From assembly GCA_000381605.1 (NCBI GenBank), contig KB906755.1, forward strand, positions 620,001 to 684,000: 64,000 nucleotides of DNA, in the 5' to 3' direction. Below, piece by piece: positions 1 through 9,790 of this stretch. The translations under genes and the position numbers were made by a program. The notes below the pieces were generated by a model that made no database searches, had not been told where the DNA came from, and saw nothing but the letters and a program-made list of their open reading frames with translations. The first letter of the stretch is position 1; each line of letters begins with the position of its first letter. The DNA is from Acidobacteriaceae bacterium KBS 89 (GTDB taxonomy: Bacteria; Acidobacteriota; Terriglobia; Terriglobales; Acidobacteriaceae).

Positions 1-1377
1 GGTTAGCTCGAAAGCGCCATGGTCGGCTTTGGTGACACGTTTGCCATCGGGGACGAAAAGATCCTCCATCTGGGCATCCTTGAAGGCTTTGATTTTGGCG
101 GTATTGATCTGTTGTGCTACGCGGTCGCAGAGCAGATCACCCGTCTTGGAGCCTTTGCCATTGAGCTTTATCGACTCGCTGTCGATGTAGCAAGTGTTCA
201 GGAAGAAGGTGTCGTTATTGAGTGTAGTAGTGCGAAGAAAGCCTTTTTTAGGCGGTGAGAGAGAGCCTGTACTCGCGTGGATATCTGGCCCGCCGTATTT
301 AGGCTCCATCCGAAGAATTCTCCGTCCTATCGTACCTAGATTGCCGGTAAACACATCGGTATCCGAATGGATGGACACCAGCCATGGAGCCTTGAGGGAG
401 CTTGAAAATGCCGGGGAAGAGCAGAAGGAAGCATCCTTCATCGTCTGCATGATTTCGATGTCAGTGCTCGCCGTGTCCGCGGAATTGATGAGAAGAAAGA
501 GTTCTGTCCATGGCCGGGAGCCCGCACCGCCCTCCGCACATGGAACGGTGTGGGTAGATAGGTAGTTTTTGTCGAGGATTTTTCGCGCCGTTCTTTCGAC
601 GATGAGCGCTCCGAATGAGTGGCCCATGAAGACGAGGCGCGCGATTGGCGCATTGACTTCGGAACCTTTGGCGGCTTCGCGGATTTTCTGAAATAGACCA
701 AACATGGCTTCACCGGCAGTGTTCCCGGCGGTCGGATAACGGTCAAGCAGCGTGAAGGCGTCATTACGTAGATCGGGCGTGGTGCCCTGCCAGCCGATGT
801 ATACGCCGACGTAGCGGAGGGTAGACGGCGGCGCGACGCCTGTGCACTGTAAATGCTGCCAATCTTTAAAATCCATAGGTTCTTTGAGAATGTCGGCATA
901 GGCAGTGGCGTATGCGTTAGCGCCCCAATTGAGGCAATCAATAGCTTCACGGAAATTGCTGAAATTGGCGTCGTCCCAAAGAGCGTCGTGGCGCCAGCCG
1001 TGGATAAATGTGAGAACGACGAGCTTCGTGCCAAGTGGGACGTCTTTACGAGCACGTTGGATGAACTCAGCGGCGAAGTTAGGCTGGCAGCGAGATTCCT
1101 GAAATGTGGGCTGCTCACAGGGCGTCCATAGGTTGCCCTGTTCGTTAAACTCGACCACCGCAACCGTTGGATCATAAGGGTTAGGGCCTGATGGGTCGAT
1201 CGGGTGGGTGGGCGGGTTAAAAGAAACTTGTGACGGGAGGTCGGGAATGGCCTGAAAGCGATGAGCGCTTCGAGCATCCTGTTGAATATGAAGGCAGCCG
1301 GTGAAAAGGAATGGGATGAGGAAGACGAGTGTACAAAATAGAGTGCGCAAGACACGAGATTCCAAGTGGCTCAGCAT
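1..1377 (-). CDS. lipoprotein alpha/beta hydrolase, 3' end cut by window
   Basis: Reading the minus strand from an ATG at 1377 gives 459 codons without a stop to the window edge, so the C-terminus is missing. Residues 1-28 look like a lipoprotein signal: a basic start, a hydrophobic run, and a lipobox LFTGC with Cys28 as the likely lipidated residue. An IHGW stretch near residue 126 fits an oxyanion loop. MGHSFGAL near residue 254 is the GxSxG nucleophile elbow, with Ser254. A DHG near residue 453 could carry the catalytic His. This fits an esterase/lipase-like enzyme anchored in a membrane. The start has only a weak ribosome site. It is the most downstream visible gene of a same-strand cluster with the patatin and double hydrolase. 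A long open frame at 438-1355 on the same strand is Ser/Arg/Pro-rich and is only a shadow. Substrate unknown. Confidence 0.82.
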   Translation of the reverse strand, partial: MLSHLESRVLRTLFCTLVFLIPFLFTGCLHIQQDARSAHRFQAIPDLPSQVSFNPPTHPIDPSGPNPYDPTVAVVEFNEQGNLWTPCEQPTFQESRCQPNFAAEFIQRARKDVPLGTKLVVLTFIHGWRHDALWDDANFSNFREAIDCLNWGANAYATAYADILKEPMDFKDWQHLQCTGVAPPSTLRYVGVYIGWQGTTPDLRNDAFTLLDRYPTAGNTAGEAMFGLFQKIREAAKGSEVNAPIARLVFMGHSFGALIVERTARKILDKNYLSTHTVPCAEGGAGSRPWTELFLLINSADTASTDIEIMQTMKDASFCSSPAFSSSLKAPWLVSIHSDTDVFTGNLGTIGRRILRMEPKYGGPDIHASTGSLSPPKKGFLRTTTLNNDTFFLNTCYIDSESIKLNGKGSKTGDLLCDRVAQQINTAKIKAFKDAQMEDLFVPDGKRVTKADHGAFELT

Positions 1378-1530
1378 AAGCTTGGGTGTCCCCCATTTGA
1401 GTTATAAGAAGTCAGAGATCGAAGACGTTCGTTCAATTTGACCAACCCCTGCGGTTTGCAAGTGAAAAGAGCTGCGGTGTGTCCAAATCTAAAATCGTAG
1501 GGCGGATGGACCAGATCCCGAATGCATCGT

Positions 1531-4500
1531 TTAGACCCGCACAATTGGTCTGTCGCGGGTTAGTCCAAGTCGCGCATCGCAGAAGTATTCGAAGCGAATA
1601 CCAAAGGTGCGATTTGTTTCTGCCCAGACTCGCCGGAAACGTGGGCTGCGGGCGCAACCCATGAAGAGCATCGCCCAACCACGATTGTCCGGATGTTCCC
1701 AGAAGTCGTCCAACCGCAGATCCATGAAAACATCTTCCATGAGTTGCAACAGCTCAAGTGCCAGGCAAATTTCGTCCGGATTGGGGACGAGGTTTGCCGG
1801 CGCGGTCATCCCCAGCAACTCGCTGACGAGTGGATTTGGGTACCCAGCATACCGGAAGCGCTCCCATATTTCGGCGAGTGTCCTGTTGTGTTTGAGGTAG
1901 GCCTCGGGATTGCATCCGGCGGGTGCCAGTACGTCAGCTAATCTCTCCGCAACCATGACGGGATTATCTCCAGGTTGGTGTCCCCGCAAGGCATGGCGAA
2001 CGATGTGCTGGCCCAATTTCCGGTAACTCTCGAACTGATCCTCGCTGAAAAACTGATTTGCCGTGGTCTCGTGTGGAAAGGTTGGATGAGTAGATCGGTA
2101 CTGCGTCACGCTCACATCCTCATCACCTGTGATCGAAGCCTTCATATAGAGAAGGTAGCCAATGCTGCCATTGCTGTACTTGATCTGTCCGACCGTGCAG
2201 TGAGCAAGACTATCGCTCTCTTTCTGCTGCCGGATCGATTTGATGTCGATATCGATGACGGCGCCGAAGTCCGTTTCGCAGAGTCGAATCACGTTTCCGA
2301 GCCCTCCAAATTGGAGGGCTTCATCGCATTCCGCATCACTGGCGATAATCACCTTGCATCGTCTTCGAACCAATTCGTAGATGCCGAGATTTTCAAAATG
2401 GCCCCCGTCCGAAACGTTGAGGAAGAGGCGTGTTTCGTCAGCGATTCCGAAGAGTTCCTTAGTCAGATAGTAGAGGCTATAACGCATTCCGCGGCGGTTC
2501 CACGCGTACTGGCCAGGGTTCGGAAACCACCAGCCGAGTCGCACATTGAACATGGTTAGGAGGAAGGCGACGAGGGGAGAGGTGTTATAGCCCATGTTCG
2601 GGCTGGCGGCTGCACCCGATATGGCCACCGCCTGACCCAACCTGACACCGTCCGCGAACCTATCGATTCCACTGTCCGTGGGAGCGTAGCCGACCTTTGG
2701 CCGGTCTGCCCCGCAGCGTAGCGGAGTGAGAGAAAATGAAGCGCTATGTCGGGTATGCAAAGCAAGATCGGAACTGCCCGTTAGGTTCAGCGCACAACTC
2801 AGGATCGGAAACGGTCCACGGAAGCCCTTTCCCATATCGCCTAGCGAGAGGTCGTCATTAAAGTCAAACTTTGTGAAAGGATGCGGCCTTCTTACGCCCG
2901 GAGCCCAACGTGTGGCGCCGAGATAACACCGCACAAGTCGATTTCGATAAAACTGGTTTAATCCGAAGATATTTATCTCAAAAAACCAGGAAAAGAGCAG
3001 CGCACACCCGATGACTACTAGCAGCGTCTCTGCGAGCGTACTAAATTCGATGGCGCAGAGAACTGTCCAGTAATTAGTCTTGAGCTCGTGAATTTTGAAA
3101 TCGAATGATGTGCCGAAGTTGAGCAGGAACAGATAGAGAACTGTAGCTGTTACTACAACGCCGCCGATGATGAAGAGAAAGCCACCGACTTTTGCCAGAA
3201 TCTCTAAGAGAGGAGCCTTCGTCCCATCGCCAGAAGTCTTGCTGCTCTTTCCTGAAAATAGACCGGCGATGACGGTACCGGCCCAGCTCAGGACTGTACC
3301 CCACTTGATCGCGTCGTGATGTGCACTATCTAGCGTGAACAGCAGCACCATCAACCGCGGGCCGAAGATTGCGAAACACGAAAGAACTAGTGCTATACCA
3401 GCGTAGATCGCAAGCCACGTGCCAAATCTCGTCCACCATTCCCGTTGCGCCTCGTTTGAGTTGCGGCCGGAGAGACCGATAAATAATACGATACTGAGGG
3501 TAAACGCATCGAGCACCAAGGAGGGACCGAACACGAAGGCATAAGACCCGAAACGATTGGGGTCTGTCGTCCATTTGAGAAAGAGGTAAAGTATGCTGCT
3601 CAGTCCGAGATACAGCACTATCAAGCAAAGTGTGCTGATCCAAAAAGCTCGAAGTATCGCAAGCAGAATGACATCGCGCTTGTTTTTGGGCATCGCGCCT
3701 ACAGGAAGGGTCGCCACAGCGCAGGTACTCAAGGACACTGACGCAGTAATGAGCAGAGCCATCCAATACGTGCTCAATAGAAGGCACCAGGGATGCCAAC
3801 CGTGTTCGAGTATTTGCGAGTAGGTGTTCCATGAACGAAAGCACGTAGACCATTTATCAAAGGCAGCGTTCGACCAGAGACGAGCGGCCACAAGAAGCGC
3901 GCCAAACCACGATGGCACAACCGCCAGATAGCGAATCCAACGCGTTCCGAGTGCTCCTTTGCCGGTATCCACTCGCTTTGTGAAGTTGTATACAAGAGTG
4001 CAGGTGACCAGCACCGCCATGACGAAGACCGTGCCTTCCGGTAGGTATTGCCGATGTCCGGCCGATGCGGTTAGGTCGACCGCTTGCAAAAAGCCCCAGC
4101 GGCAGATCAAAACACCCAGCAGCAAGACGAGCAGCCAGCTAAACCCAGTGAGTTGGATTAGGAAAGCATTTCGTACCCAACTAGCGAACATGGTCCAAGT
4201 ATCGGCGCTCAAGACGCCCGTCCGCGGCGCGAGGTAGTTGGAGTAGGCCCGTAGATAAGCGATCGATTCATCCCAGCATGTTCGACGACTCAACCAATGC
4301 TGGGAACGTTTTACATTTCCGACGAGCCACGCGCCAATGAAACCTCCCCCGGAAACAGTTGACAAGTAGTCCACGTATCGAAGCTGGTCGAACTCTTGTA
4401 ATCCTTGCAGGACACCAAGATTGAAGGTGGCGCTCCTGATGCCACCGCCTGAAAAGGCCAGGCCTATGAGGTTATGTGGCTTTTTCCCGGACTTTAGACG

Positions 4501-5838
4501 CTCACTCCAACCTTTGCCGGAAGAACAAAGTACACCGAAGGGATGTGCCGTGTCCCGATCACCTGGTGCTCCGGTTATATCCCGAAATCGACGCTGGAAG
4601 CGCTGTTGAACGATCAGTTCAAGTTCTTCGTCGAAGACGTCCAGCCAATGCATCGTCTTTCGCGGTGGATTCGTAAAATCCTGCGGATCGAAGAACCGGC
4701 GCTGTTTCTCGACACTCAGGGCAATGGCGTTTTGCGTGAGGTCGCACACAAAATCGAAGACGGAGCGGAGGACTTCCTCGGCTTTTCTCAAGGCAACTTC
4801 GCGAGCATCGTCGCGTTGAAGTGCGGCCTGGAAGCCAAGCAAATGCAGCCACGAGGTATGTGAATACGTAACCGACGCAGCGGCGGACACATCCGCGCGA
4901 AGAAGACGGGCGATCCAGTACAGATCAGCGAGGGCAAAGCGGGGGGCTACAGGATTTACTACAATCCATCCGCCTAAAGGTCGTGTGCCACCTTCCTCCT
5001 CCACTAAGCCCTTGCTCTCTGTCGTGGACACGGGCAAGGTGTCGGCAGTTTGTAGCGACAAATAGAAATTGCTGCGAGACAAAGCCCATTCCGTCAGGCC
5101 CGAACTAATAATCTGGAAACGGGCCGACTCCTCGGGGGTGGTTCCCAGACGTGTGTCGTTTTCCCGTCGGCCTTTTATTTCACCCTCACCACGCCCGACC
5201 GGCCCCGGGTTGGTTTCAGGGCGTAATCCGCGAAGCCACAGTTCATACTTCTGTGGTTCTTCAGAACTTGTATAGAACCCATCTAGAAAGTTGAGCGCAT
5301 CGGTGATATTAGGCTTCGGCTTCAGAGACACCACCATCTCTTCAAATTGCGTTTTTATAGCGGCATTCGAACAAAACGTGGGTGGTGTTACGAGAGGAAA
5401 CGATCGTTTATTCGTCTTGAATTGAAGCAACTTCTCTGAAGCAGTACCTTCGATCCAGACAGGAGGCGAAACACGATATGCAAGAAATCGAATTGCGAAG
5501 TAGAGATATGCACTTGCGTAATTCAACAACGATTCCGACTGGAAAAGCTTTCGCAGGCTCTCTATCCTTGGGACACTTTCTTGAGCCCAAGGGAATACCC
5601 CAGTCTCGTAGCCAATTTCTAAATAAGTAAGCACGCTGAGGGCTCGATCCAGACGAGCACGTAGCTCAATGATTTCGGAATCTCTGCGCCAACTGAGACT
5701 GCCCTCGTCATGTGGACGAAGGATAACGCGCAGGGTAAGTTCGTCGTACTTGGCGAGCTCAGGCAGAATCGACCAAAGTTCTGGGTCATCTCCGAACAAC
5801 TGAGAGAAGAGGCTTGGCTTTTCAGAATCGTTGCTCAT
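1531..5838 (-). CDS. large membrane-embedded patatin-like phospholipase
   Basis: A 1435-aa protein, far longer than ordinary patatins (about 300-400 aa). The patatin signature is complete: the oxyanion motif SGGGIRSATF at residues 463-472 (G464-G466), the nucleophile in TVSGGG with Ser496, and the catalytic Asp in SDGGHFENLG (Asp1144). Between Ser and Asp lie about 650 residues with many hydrophobic helices, so a membrane domain appears to be inserted in the hydrolase fold. The first 440 residues are soluble-looking and of unknown role. The chosen ATG (5838) has GAGGACAGAG upstream; an in-frame opening to 5922 adds 28 unlikely residues. It lies in tandem with two alpha/beta hydrolase genes, 153 bp from the lipoprotein hydrolase downstream. 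Predicted activity is lipid acyl hydrolysis at the membrane; the substrate cannot be read from sequence. Confidence 0.9.
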   Translation of the reverse strand: MSNDSEKPSLFSQLFGDDPELWSILPELAKYDELTLRVILRPHDEGSLSWRRDSEIIELRARLDRALSVLTYLEIGYETGVFPWAQESVPRIESLRKLFQSESLLNYASAYLYFAIRFLAYRVSPPVWIEGTASEKLLQFKTNKRSFPLVTPPTFCSNAAIKTQFEEMVVSLKPKPNITDALNFLDGFYTSSEEPQKYELWLRGLRPETNPGPVGRGEGEIKGRRENDTRLGTTPEESARFQIISSGLTEWALSRSNFYLSLQTADTLPVSTTESKGLVEEEGGTRPLGGWIVVNPVAPRFALADLYWIARLLRADVSAAASVTYSHTSWLHLLGFQAALQRDDAREVALRKAEEVLRSVFDFVCDLTQNAIALSVEKQRRFFDPQDFTNPPRKTMHWLDVFDEELELIVQQRFQRRFRDITGAPGDRDTAHPFGVLCSSGKGWSERLKSGKKPHNLIGLAFSGGGIRSATFNLGVLQGLQEFDQLRYVDYLSTVSGGGFIGAWLVGNVKRSQHWLSRRTCWDESIAYLRAYSNYLAPRTGVLSADTWTMFASWVRNAFLIQLTGFSWLLVLLLGVLICRWGFLQAVDLTASAGHRQYLPEGTVFVMAVLVTCTLVYNFTKRVDTGKGALGTRWIRYLAVVPSWFGALLVAARLWSNAAFDKWSTCFRSWNTYSQILEHGWHPWCLLLSTYWMALLITASVSLSTCAVATLPVGAMPKNKRDVILLAILRAFWISTLCLIVLYLGLSSILYLFLKWTTDPNRFGSYAFVFGPSLVLDAFTLSIVLFIGLSGRNSNEAQREWWTRFGTWLAIYAGIALVLSCFAIFGPRLMVLLFTLDSAHHDAIKWGTVLSWAGTVIAGLFSGKSSKTSGDGTKAPLLEILAKVGGFLFIIGGVVVTATVLYLFLLNFGTSFDFKIHELKTNYWTVLCAIEFSTLAETLLVVIGCALLFSWFFEINIFGLNQFYRNRLVRCYLGATRWAPGVRRPHPFTKFDFNDDLSLGDMGKGFRGPFPILSCALNLTGSSDLALHTRHSASFSLTPLRCGADRPKVGYAPTDSGIDRFADGVRLGQAVAISGAAASPNMGYNTSPLVAFLLTMFNVRLGWWFPNPGQYAWNRRGMRYSLYYLTKELFGIADETRLFLNVSDGGHFENLGIYELVRRRCKVIIASDAECDEALQFGGLGNVIRLCETDFGAVIDIDIKSIRQQKESDSLAHCTVGQIKYSNGSIGYLLYMKASITGDEDVSVTQYRSTHPTFPHETTANQFFSEDQFESYRKLGQHIVRHALRGHQPGDNPVMVAERLADVLAPAGCNPEAYLKHNRTLAEIWERFRYAGYPNPLVSELLGMTAPANLVPNPDEICLALELLQLMEDVFMDLRLDDFWEHPDNRGWAMLFMGCARSPRFRRVWAETNRTFGIRFEYFCDARLGLTRDRPIVRV

Positions 5839-6041
5839 GTGGTTTTCTCTGTCCTCTCTCGGGTTAGTACTCTGGCAAGCGAAATAACGCACCGACAAAT
5901 TGCGAATCGAGACTGCGCACAACTAAACCGGCAGATGTTGCAGGGACAAATGCGGCAAGAGTACTCAAGTAACCGCCCCTTCGACCTATAGAAGATGCCG
6001 CCTAAATTGGTGTTTCGTTGGGCCCGATTCGAGTTCAGTTC

Positions 6042-7811
6042 CTAAACTTTGGTAAGAACCAGCATGATCAGCCAAGCATAGATGAGTAAAGCGATGTACG
6101 GGTGATGTATCGGCTTCGCCTCCCCGATCAAGACGACGCACCACCCGACTAATCCGACAATTACGATAATTACCGCCCACCAGAACGGCGCAGTTCGGCC
6201 CGCTACGACGACCCAGGTCTTCTGATCAGGAACTATTAGCGCGTTGGTCGTAGGGCACGGGCTCTCCGACACAATGAAGGATGCAATATCGTTCCAGTTG
6301 TCTTCTTCACGTGCGGAGCTGTGACCTCCAGGGATGAACTTGCTTTCAAAGACCCGAGGGTGTTTTTTGCGGAAACCGTTGTGGCCTGCGCTACCGAGAT
6401 CTTGAAGGTTGACGATCTCCCATGCCCCCGGGAGTACCGCAACGACTACATCGGCTGTCGCGACGTAATTGAGGACCGCCTCGACCTGGCCGCGCTCGAT
6501 GACGCGAGGCCAGTCGTAGTCTGTGCGTACTACGCTGCCGGCAAACACTACGCGATCGAAACGACAGGAGGGATAGTCGAGGAGAGCGCGAGCGGCGAGA
6601 TAGGTACCGTTGCTGTGGCCGACGTAAGAAAATCGCGCATCCGGATAGAGGCTTCGGGCTTCCACGTACTGATCCATCAGCCACTGCACCTTTTTGCGAC
6701 GCTGCGAAGGCAGGAGAAAAGGGATCATTGCAAAATAGCCGTAGCTGGAGGTTTCGGATGCGTAAATCTTCGGCGGGGCCGCGCCCTGCTCTTCGACTTT
6801 GCGCGCAACCTTCTGAGTCCAATAACCAGTGTCCCGAATGCCGTGCATGACGAAAACAACGTTGGATATTTTATCGCTGATGTCCCGGAGACTCAGGTTG
6901 CTGGGGACAATACTATGGCTCTTTAGCGAGGCTGAGGATTCGCAGAGCGCGCGATGGAAAACCTCGCGGCGGTCACGGCCTTCCTTGGAGTCGTTCATAA
7001 CGATCACGTTGCTGTGACCAGAGCGAGGGACGTCCAGATACACGAAGTCGCGTCCGGTAGCAAGGTCGATATTATCGGAAGGCGCGACCATGTCATCAAT
7101 CGTGCCTAACATCTGCACGGTGAGAGCGAGTTCCGGTATTGGCATGTTCCGCGATGTCGCCTCCTTTTGAAGCTGCCGATTGCTCCGTTGCAAAGCTAGC
7201 CATTGCAGACGCAGCTCGGTGAGGAAAGGTGCACCGCGGCGGCTGTTCATGATAACGAGCCGTGTTCGATCATTAGTAAAAGCCATTAGAGTGTCGGCCG
7301 CAAAGGTGGAGACCCACCAAAGCAGGAAGCGGAAAAACCGCAGGTGGTGGTTGAGGCTCCAACCACGATTCATGCCGGCGAACAGTATGATGCGGCTGAC
7401 TTTGCGGAACCACGGTCGTTCGGGCGTGAGTTCGTTTTGATAAACTGAGTCTTCAAAGCGTGCTTCCGCGCTTTCGGGGCCCGCAAGCAGGTAGACCTTG
7501 CGCACAAGCAGGGCACCCAGGCTGTGGCCAATCAGCACGATATCGTCGAACTCCGCCCAACCCTGATTGGATCGGAATGCGATTTGTTCTTCGATCACAG
7601 TCACAAGGCTTCGTGCGACACGCAATGGGCTTTCGAAAGATCTGGCGCTAATCGGCAGCTCCGGGATAATGACGTGGCTTTCAGGGCGAAGCTCGCGAAC
7701 GGCCTGGTCGATGAATCGCATACTCGACGGATCATTGGTATACGCATGCAGGACGAGGACCAACGTTTTGTTACCGCTGAGGGAATGGGGCAGGGGCGGG
7801 ATCTCTTTCAT
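6042..7811 (-). CDS. tandem alpha/beta-hydrolase protein with membrane tail
   Basis: A 589-aa protein holding two hydrolase domains in one chain. Domain 1 (about 10-290) has LIGHSLGA with Ser97, the acidic pair D239/D240 before MVAPSDN, and SGHSN with His266. Domain 2 (about 317-515) has an oxyanion-like VMHGIRD, YVGHSNGT with Ser400, an Asp near 453, and GGHSSA with His497. Both sets look like complete Ser-Asp-His triads. Two hydrophobic segments (about 543-563 and 571-587) end the protein, so the catalytic part probably hangs from a membrane. The ATG at 7811 was chosen over a TTG at 7844; AAAGGA lies upstream. It is 203 bp upstream of the patatin and 66 bp downstream of the secreted repeat protein, suggesting one transcript. 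Substrate unknown. Confidence 0.88.
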   Translation of the reverse strand: MKEIPPLPHSLSGNKTLVLVLHAYTNDPSSMRFIDQAVRELRPESHVIIPELPISARSFESPLRVARSLVTVIEEQIAFRSNQGWAEFDDIVLIGHSLGALLVRKVYLLAGPESAEARFEDSVYQNELTPERPWFRKVSRIILFAGMNRGWSLNHHLRFFRFLLWWVSTFAADTLMAFTNDRTRLVIMNSRRGAPFLTELRLQWLALQRSNRQLQKEATSRNMPIPELALTVQMLGTIDDMVAPSDNIDLATGRDFVYLDVPRSGHSNVIVMNDSKEGRDRREVFHRALCESSASLKSHSIVPSNLSLRDISDKISNVVFVMHGIRDTGYWTQKVARKVEEQGAAPPKIYASETSSYGYFAMIPFLLPSQRRKKVQWLMDQYVEARSLYPDARFSYVGHSNGTYLAARALLDYPSCRFDRVVFAGSVVRTDYDWPRVIERGQVEAVLNYVATADVVVAVLPGAWEIVNLQDLGSAGHNGFRKKHPRVFESKFIPGGHSSAREEDNWNDIASFIVSESPCPTTNALIVPDQKTWVVVAGRTAPFWWAVIIVIVGLVGWCVVLIGEAKPIHHPYIALLIYAWLIMLVLTKV

Positions 7812-7877
7812 AGCGTTTTTTAGTCCTTTCACCGGAGGCTCCAATCTGAGGCGTCCGGAAACTCAATTGAAGGCAAA

Positions 7878-9569
7878 TCAGTACTTTATCGCGAGATCGA
7901 CGCTATTGCTCACGACCTGATCCTTGCCCTGCGACGCCGGGCGAGTTACAAAGAACGTGACGGTCGTCCCCGTCGGGACAGCCTTAGTCAAGGTGAATTG
8001 AAAAACAAGCGCTGTGTCGGTTGAGTTAGCTGTGTCCGGCATAATGTTGGAAAATCCCAGCGCTGCGTTTTTGACCGACGGTATCGTACCTGAGAGGAAA
8101 GAACCGGTAATCGTTCCAGTATGGGTGCCAACAGCCCACGCGCTGGGCGTTGTGGCATCCTCTTTGGTCGTCACGCCAGAGATGTTGGGTAATGGCGAGT
8201 AATTGAGTGTGACTGGCACGCTGACCGTCTGACTCTTGTCCTTTCCTGCCTTGACTACAAGAAAGGAAAGGACGGTGCCAAGCGGAAGATCCTTTGTCAA
8301 GGTATAACTCAAAGCCATCTTAGTGTCAGAGGAGTTATCGCGGTCCACGGTCACTGCCGTAATGCCTAGCGAATCGGCATTCAGCACAGATGGTACGCCG
8401 CCCTCGAGAAACGAACCCGTAATTGTCGCCTTGTGAATCCCAACTTTCCAAGTCGACGCTAGCGTGGGATTCTCACTCAGGTTCACAGCAGTAAGTATGG
8501 CGGGAACCAAGCTCGTATCCACGTTCATTGTTCCGTCAACAACGACACGAATGTTGTTTAAGCTCAGACGGTTGAGCAGGCTGAGGATGACGAGGCTCTG
8601 TTCACTGACATCACTTAACTTTTTTCCAGAGGCTTTCACTTTAGTTTCGTACTCAGTAATCGCGGCCGTAACCAGTGTCGACGCTTGTTCGTCGCTGGAA
8701 TTAGCTGGAAATGCACCGGCACTTGTCAGCATCTGGATCAACTTGGGACGGTACTTCTTGTCGAGGAGCATCTGGCTCGGATTAAAGAACGCGGCAGGAG
8801 CCTTCTGGTAGATTTTCTTCAAGTCGGGAAGCAGAAAGTGGTCGATGGGAAAGAAGCCAATGATGATGTCACTCTTGGCGATAACGTGGTTAGTCTGAAA
8901 GCCGAAGTCGCTAATGCGGTCGATTTTCGCTTGCGTGGAATCGGGCCACAGAGCGCTCAGCGCGGGCACGACTTGGTTGCCATAGGCACTGATGCCAGCC
9001 AAAATCTCGGTGCTCATGGTCAGGAATTGAAAGCCAGAGGCAATGGAGCCAGCTGCGATTGCCCCACGAACGACCCAGTTGCGCGCGCTAAAAGGCTGCG
9101 CATCTTGCAACTCACCGCGTACCAGACGAGCCTCCGTGCTAGAGACCACGCCAGGTTCGTCCTGCTGTCCGAAAGCACCCGTCTTGACCTTCTCCGGTGT
9201 GCCAAAGCCGGAAAAGGTGCCATTCAGAAGCCAATGGCTCGCGTCGAGCTTGGCGCTCTGCACAATGAACGACGCCTTATCGTTGTGGTTTGCGATCGTA
9301 ATCTGCACTACTGCATAGTTTGCCGCCACCTCCTTGCCGAAGATACGCTTCGCGACACTAAAGGGCAGCAAGGCGGCGTCGATGGCAATGCTACTCGGAA
9401 CGTCACTGGCAGCGGTAAGAGGAATCGTTTGGCTCGGGGGAACTGGCAGAGGAGAAACGGGACCGGCCGTTGTGGTGACCGTAGGAGTACCTGGGACAGG
9501 CTGCTGCGCCTGATCGGATAGGGCGGCCAAGAATAGGATCGCTATAGTTAGAGGAGACGCAAAACGCAT
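7878..9569 (-). CDS. secreted protein with two C-terminal tandem repeats
   Basis: A 563-aa protein with a signal peptide (MRFASPLTIAILFLAALSDQA) followed by a Pro/Thr-rich stretch. No catalytic motif is recognisable. The last 200 residues are two copies of an approximately 100-residue unit (about 364-461 and 463-563). They share a W-x-VG-x-H opening, TITGSFL, PSV-x-NA, D-x-x-NS-x-DT, TLTK-x-x-P-x-GT, and a final alternating hydrophobic strand. The pattern resembles an Ig-like or beta-sandwich fold, which is inference. The start is ATG at 9569 with GGAG 9 bases upstream; a TTG directly before it is less likely. It is the first well-supported gene of the run leading into the double hydrolase and patatin, and may be an exported partner of those enzymes. 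Confidence 0.8.
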   Translation of the reverse strand: MRFASPLTIAILFLAALSDQAQQPVPGTPTVTTTAGPVSPLPVPPSQTIPLTAASDVPSSIAIDAALLPFSVAKRIFGKEVAANYAVVQITIANHNDKASFIVQSAKLDASHWLLNGTFSGFGTPEKVKTGAFGQQDEPGVVSSTEARLVRGELQDAQPFSARNWVVRGAIAAGSIASGFQFLTMSTEILAGISAYGNQVVPALSALWPDSTQAKIDRISDFGFQTNHVIAKSDIIIGFFPIDHFLLPDLKKIYQKAPAAFFNPSQMLLDKKYRPKLIQMLTSAGAFPANSSDEQASTLVTAAITEYETKVKASGKKLSDVSEQSLVILSLLNRLSLNNIRVVVDGTMNVDTSLVPAILTAVNLSENPTLASTWKVGIHKATITGSFLEGGVPSVLNADSLGITAVTVDRDNSSDTKMALSYTLTKDLPLGTVLSFLVVKAGKDKSQTVSVPVTLNYSPLPNISGVTTKEDATTPSAWAVGTHTGTITGSFLSGTIPSVKNAALGFSNIMPDTANSTDTALVFQFTLTKAVPTGTTVTFFVTRPASQGKDQVVSNSVDLAIKY

Positions 9570-9583
9570 CAATTTAACTCCAG

Positions 9584-9790
9584 TTAAGGGAATCTCTGCG
9601 GAATAATTGGGCCAAATGGTGCGAAGTGCAGTAGCTGTTTGTTGAGCTGAAGGATCTCAGCCTGTGCTGCATTCTTTGTTGCTTTCAGCTGGTCCTGCAA
9701 AGGGATGGGAGGACAATAGCAGAAAGAATGAAGCAATGCGAACCCTTTTTTTGCCGCGCAGACGCCTTCGGAAATATTGGAGCTTGGCAT
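9584..9790 (-). CDS. possible small hypothetical protein
   Basis: A 68-codon ATG frame ending 14 bp before the secreted repeat protein. Residues 31-56 look helical and amphipathic. The ribosome site is weak and no family is recognisable. It could be a leader gene of the hydrolase operon or chance. Confidence 0.25.
   Translation of the reverse strand: MPSSNISEGVCAAKKGFALLHSFCYCPPIPLQDQLKATKNAAQAEILQLNKQLLHFAPFGPIIPQRFP

Noticed and set aside
438..1355. A 305-codon minus-strand open frame
   Set aside because: Ser/Arg/Pro-rich composition; the frame one base over encodes a clear GHSFG hydrolase that spans it.
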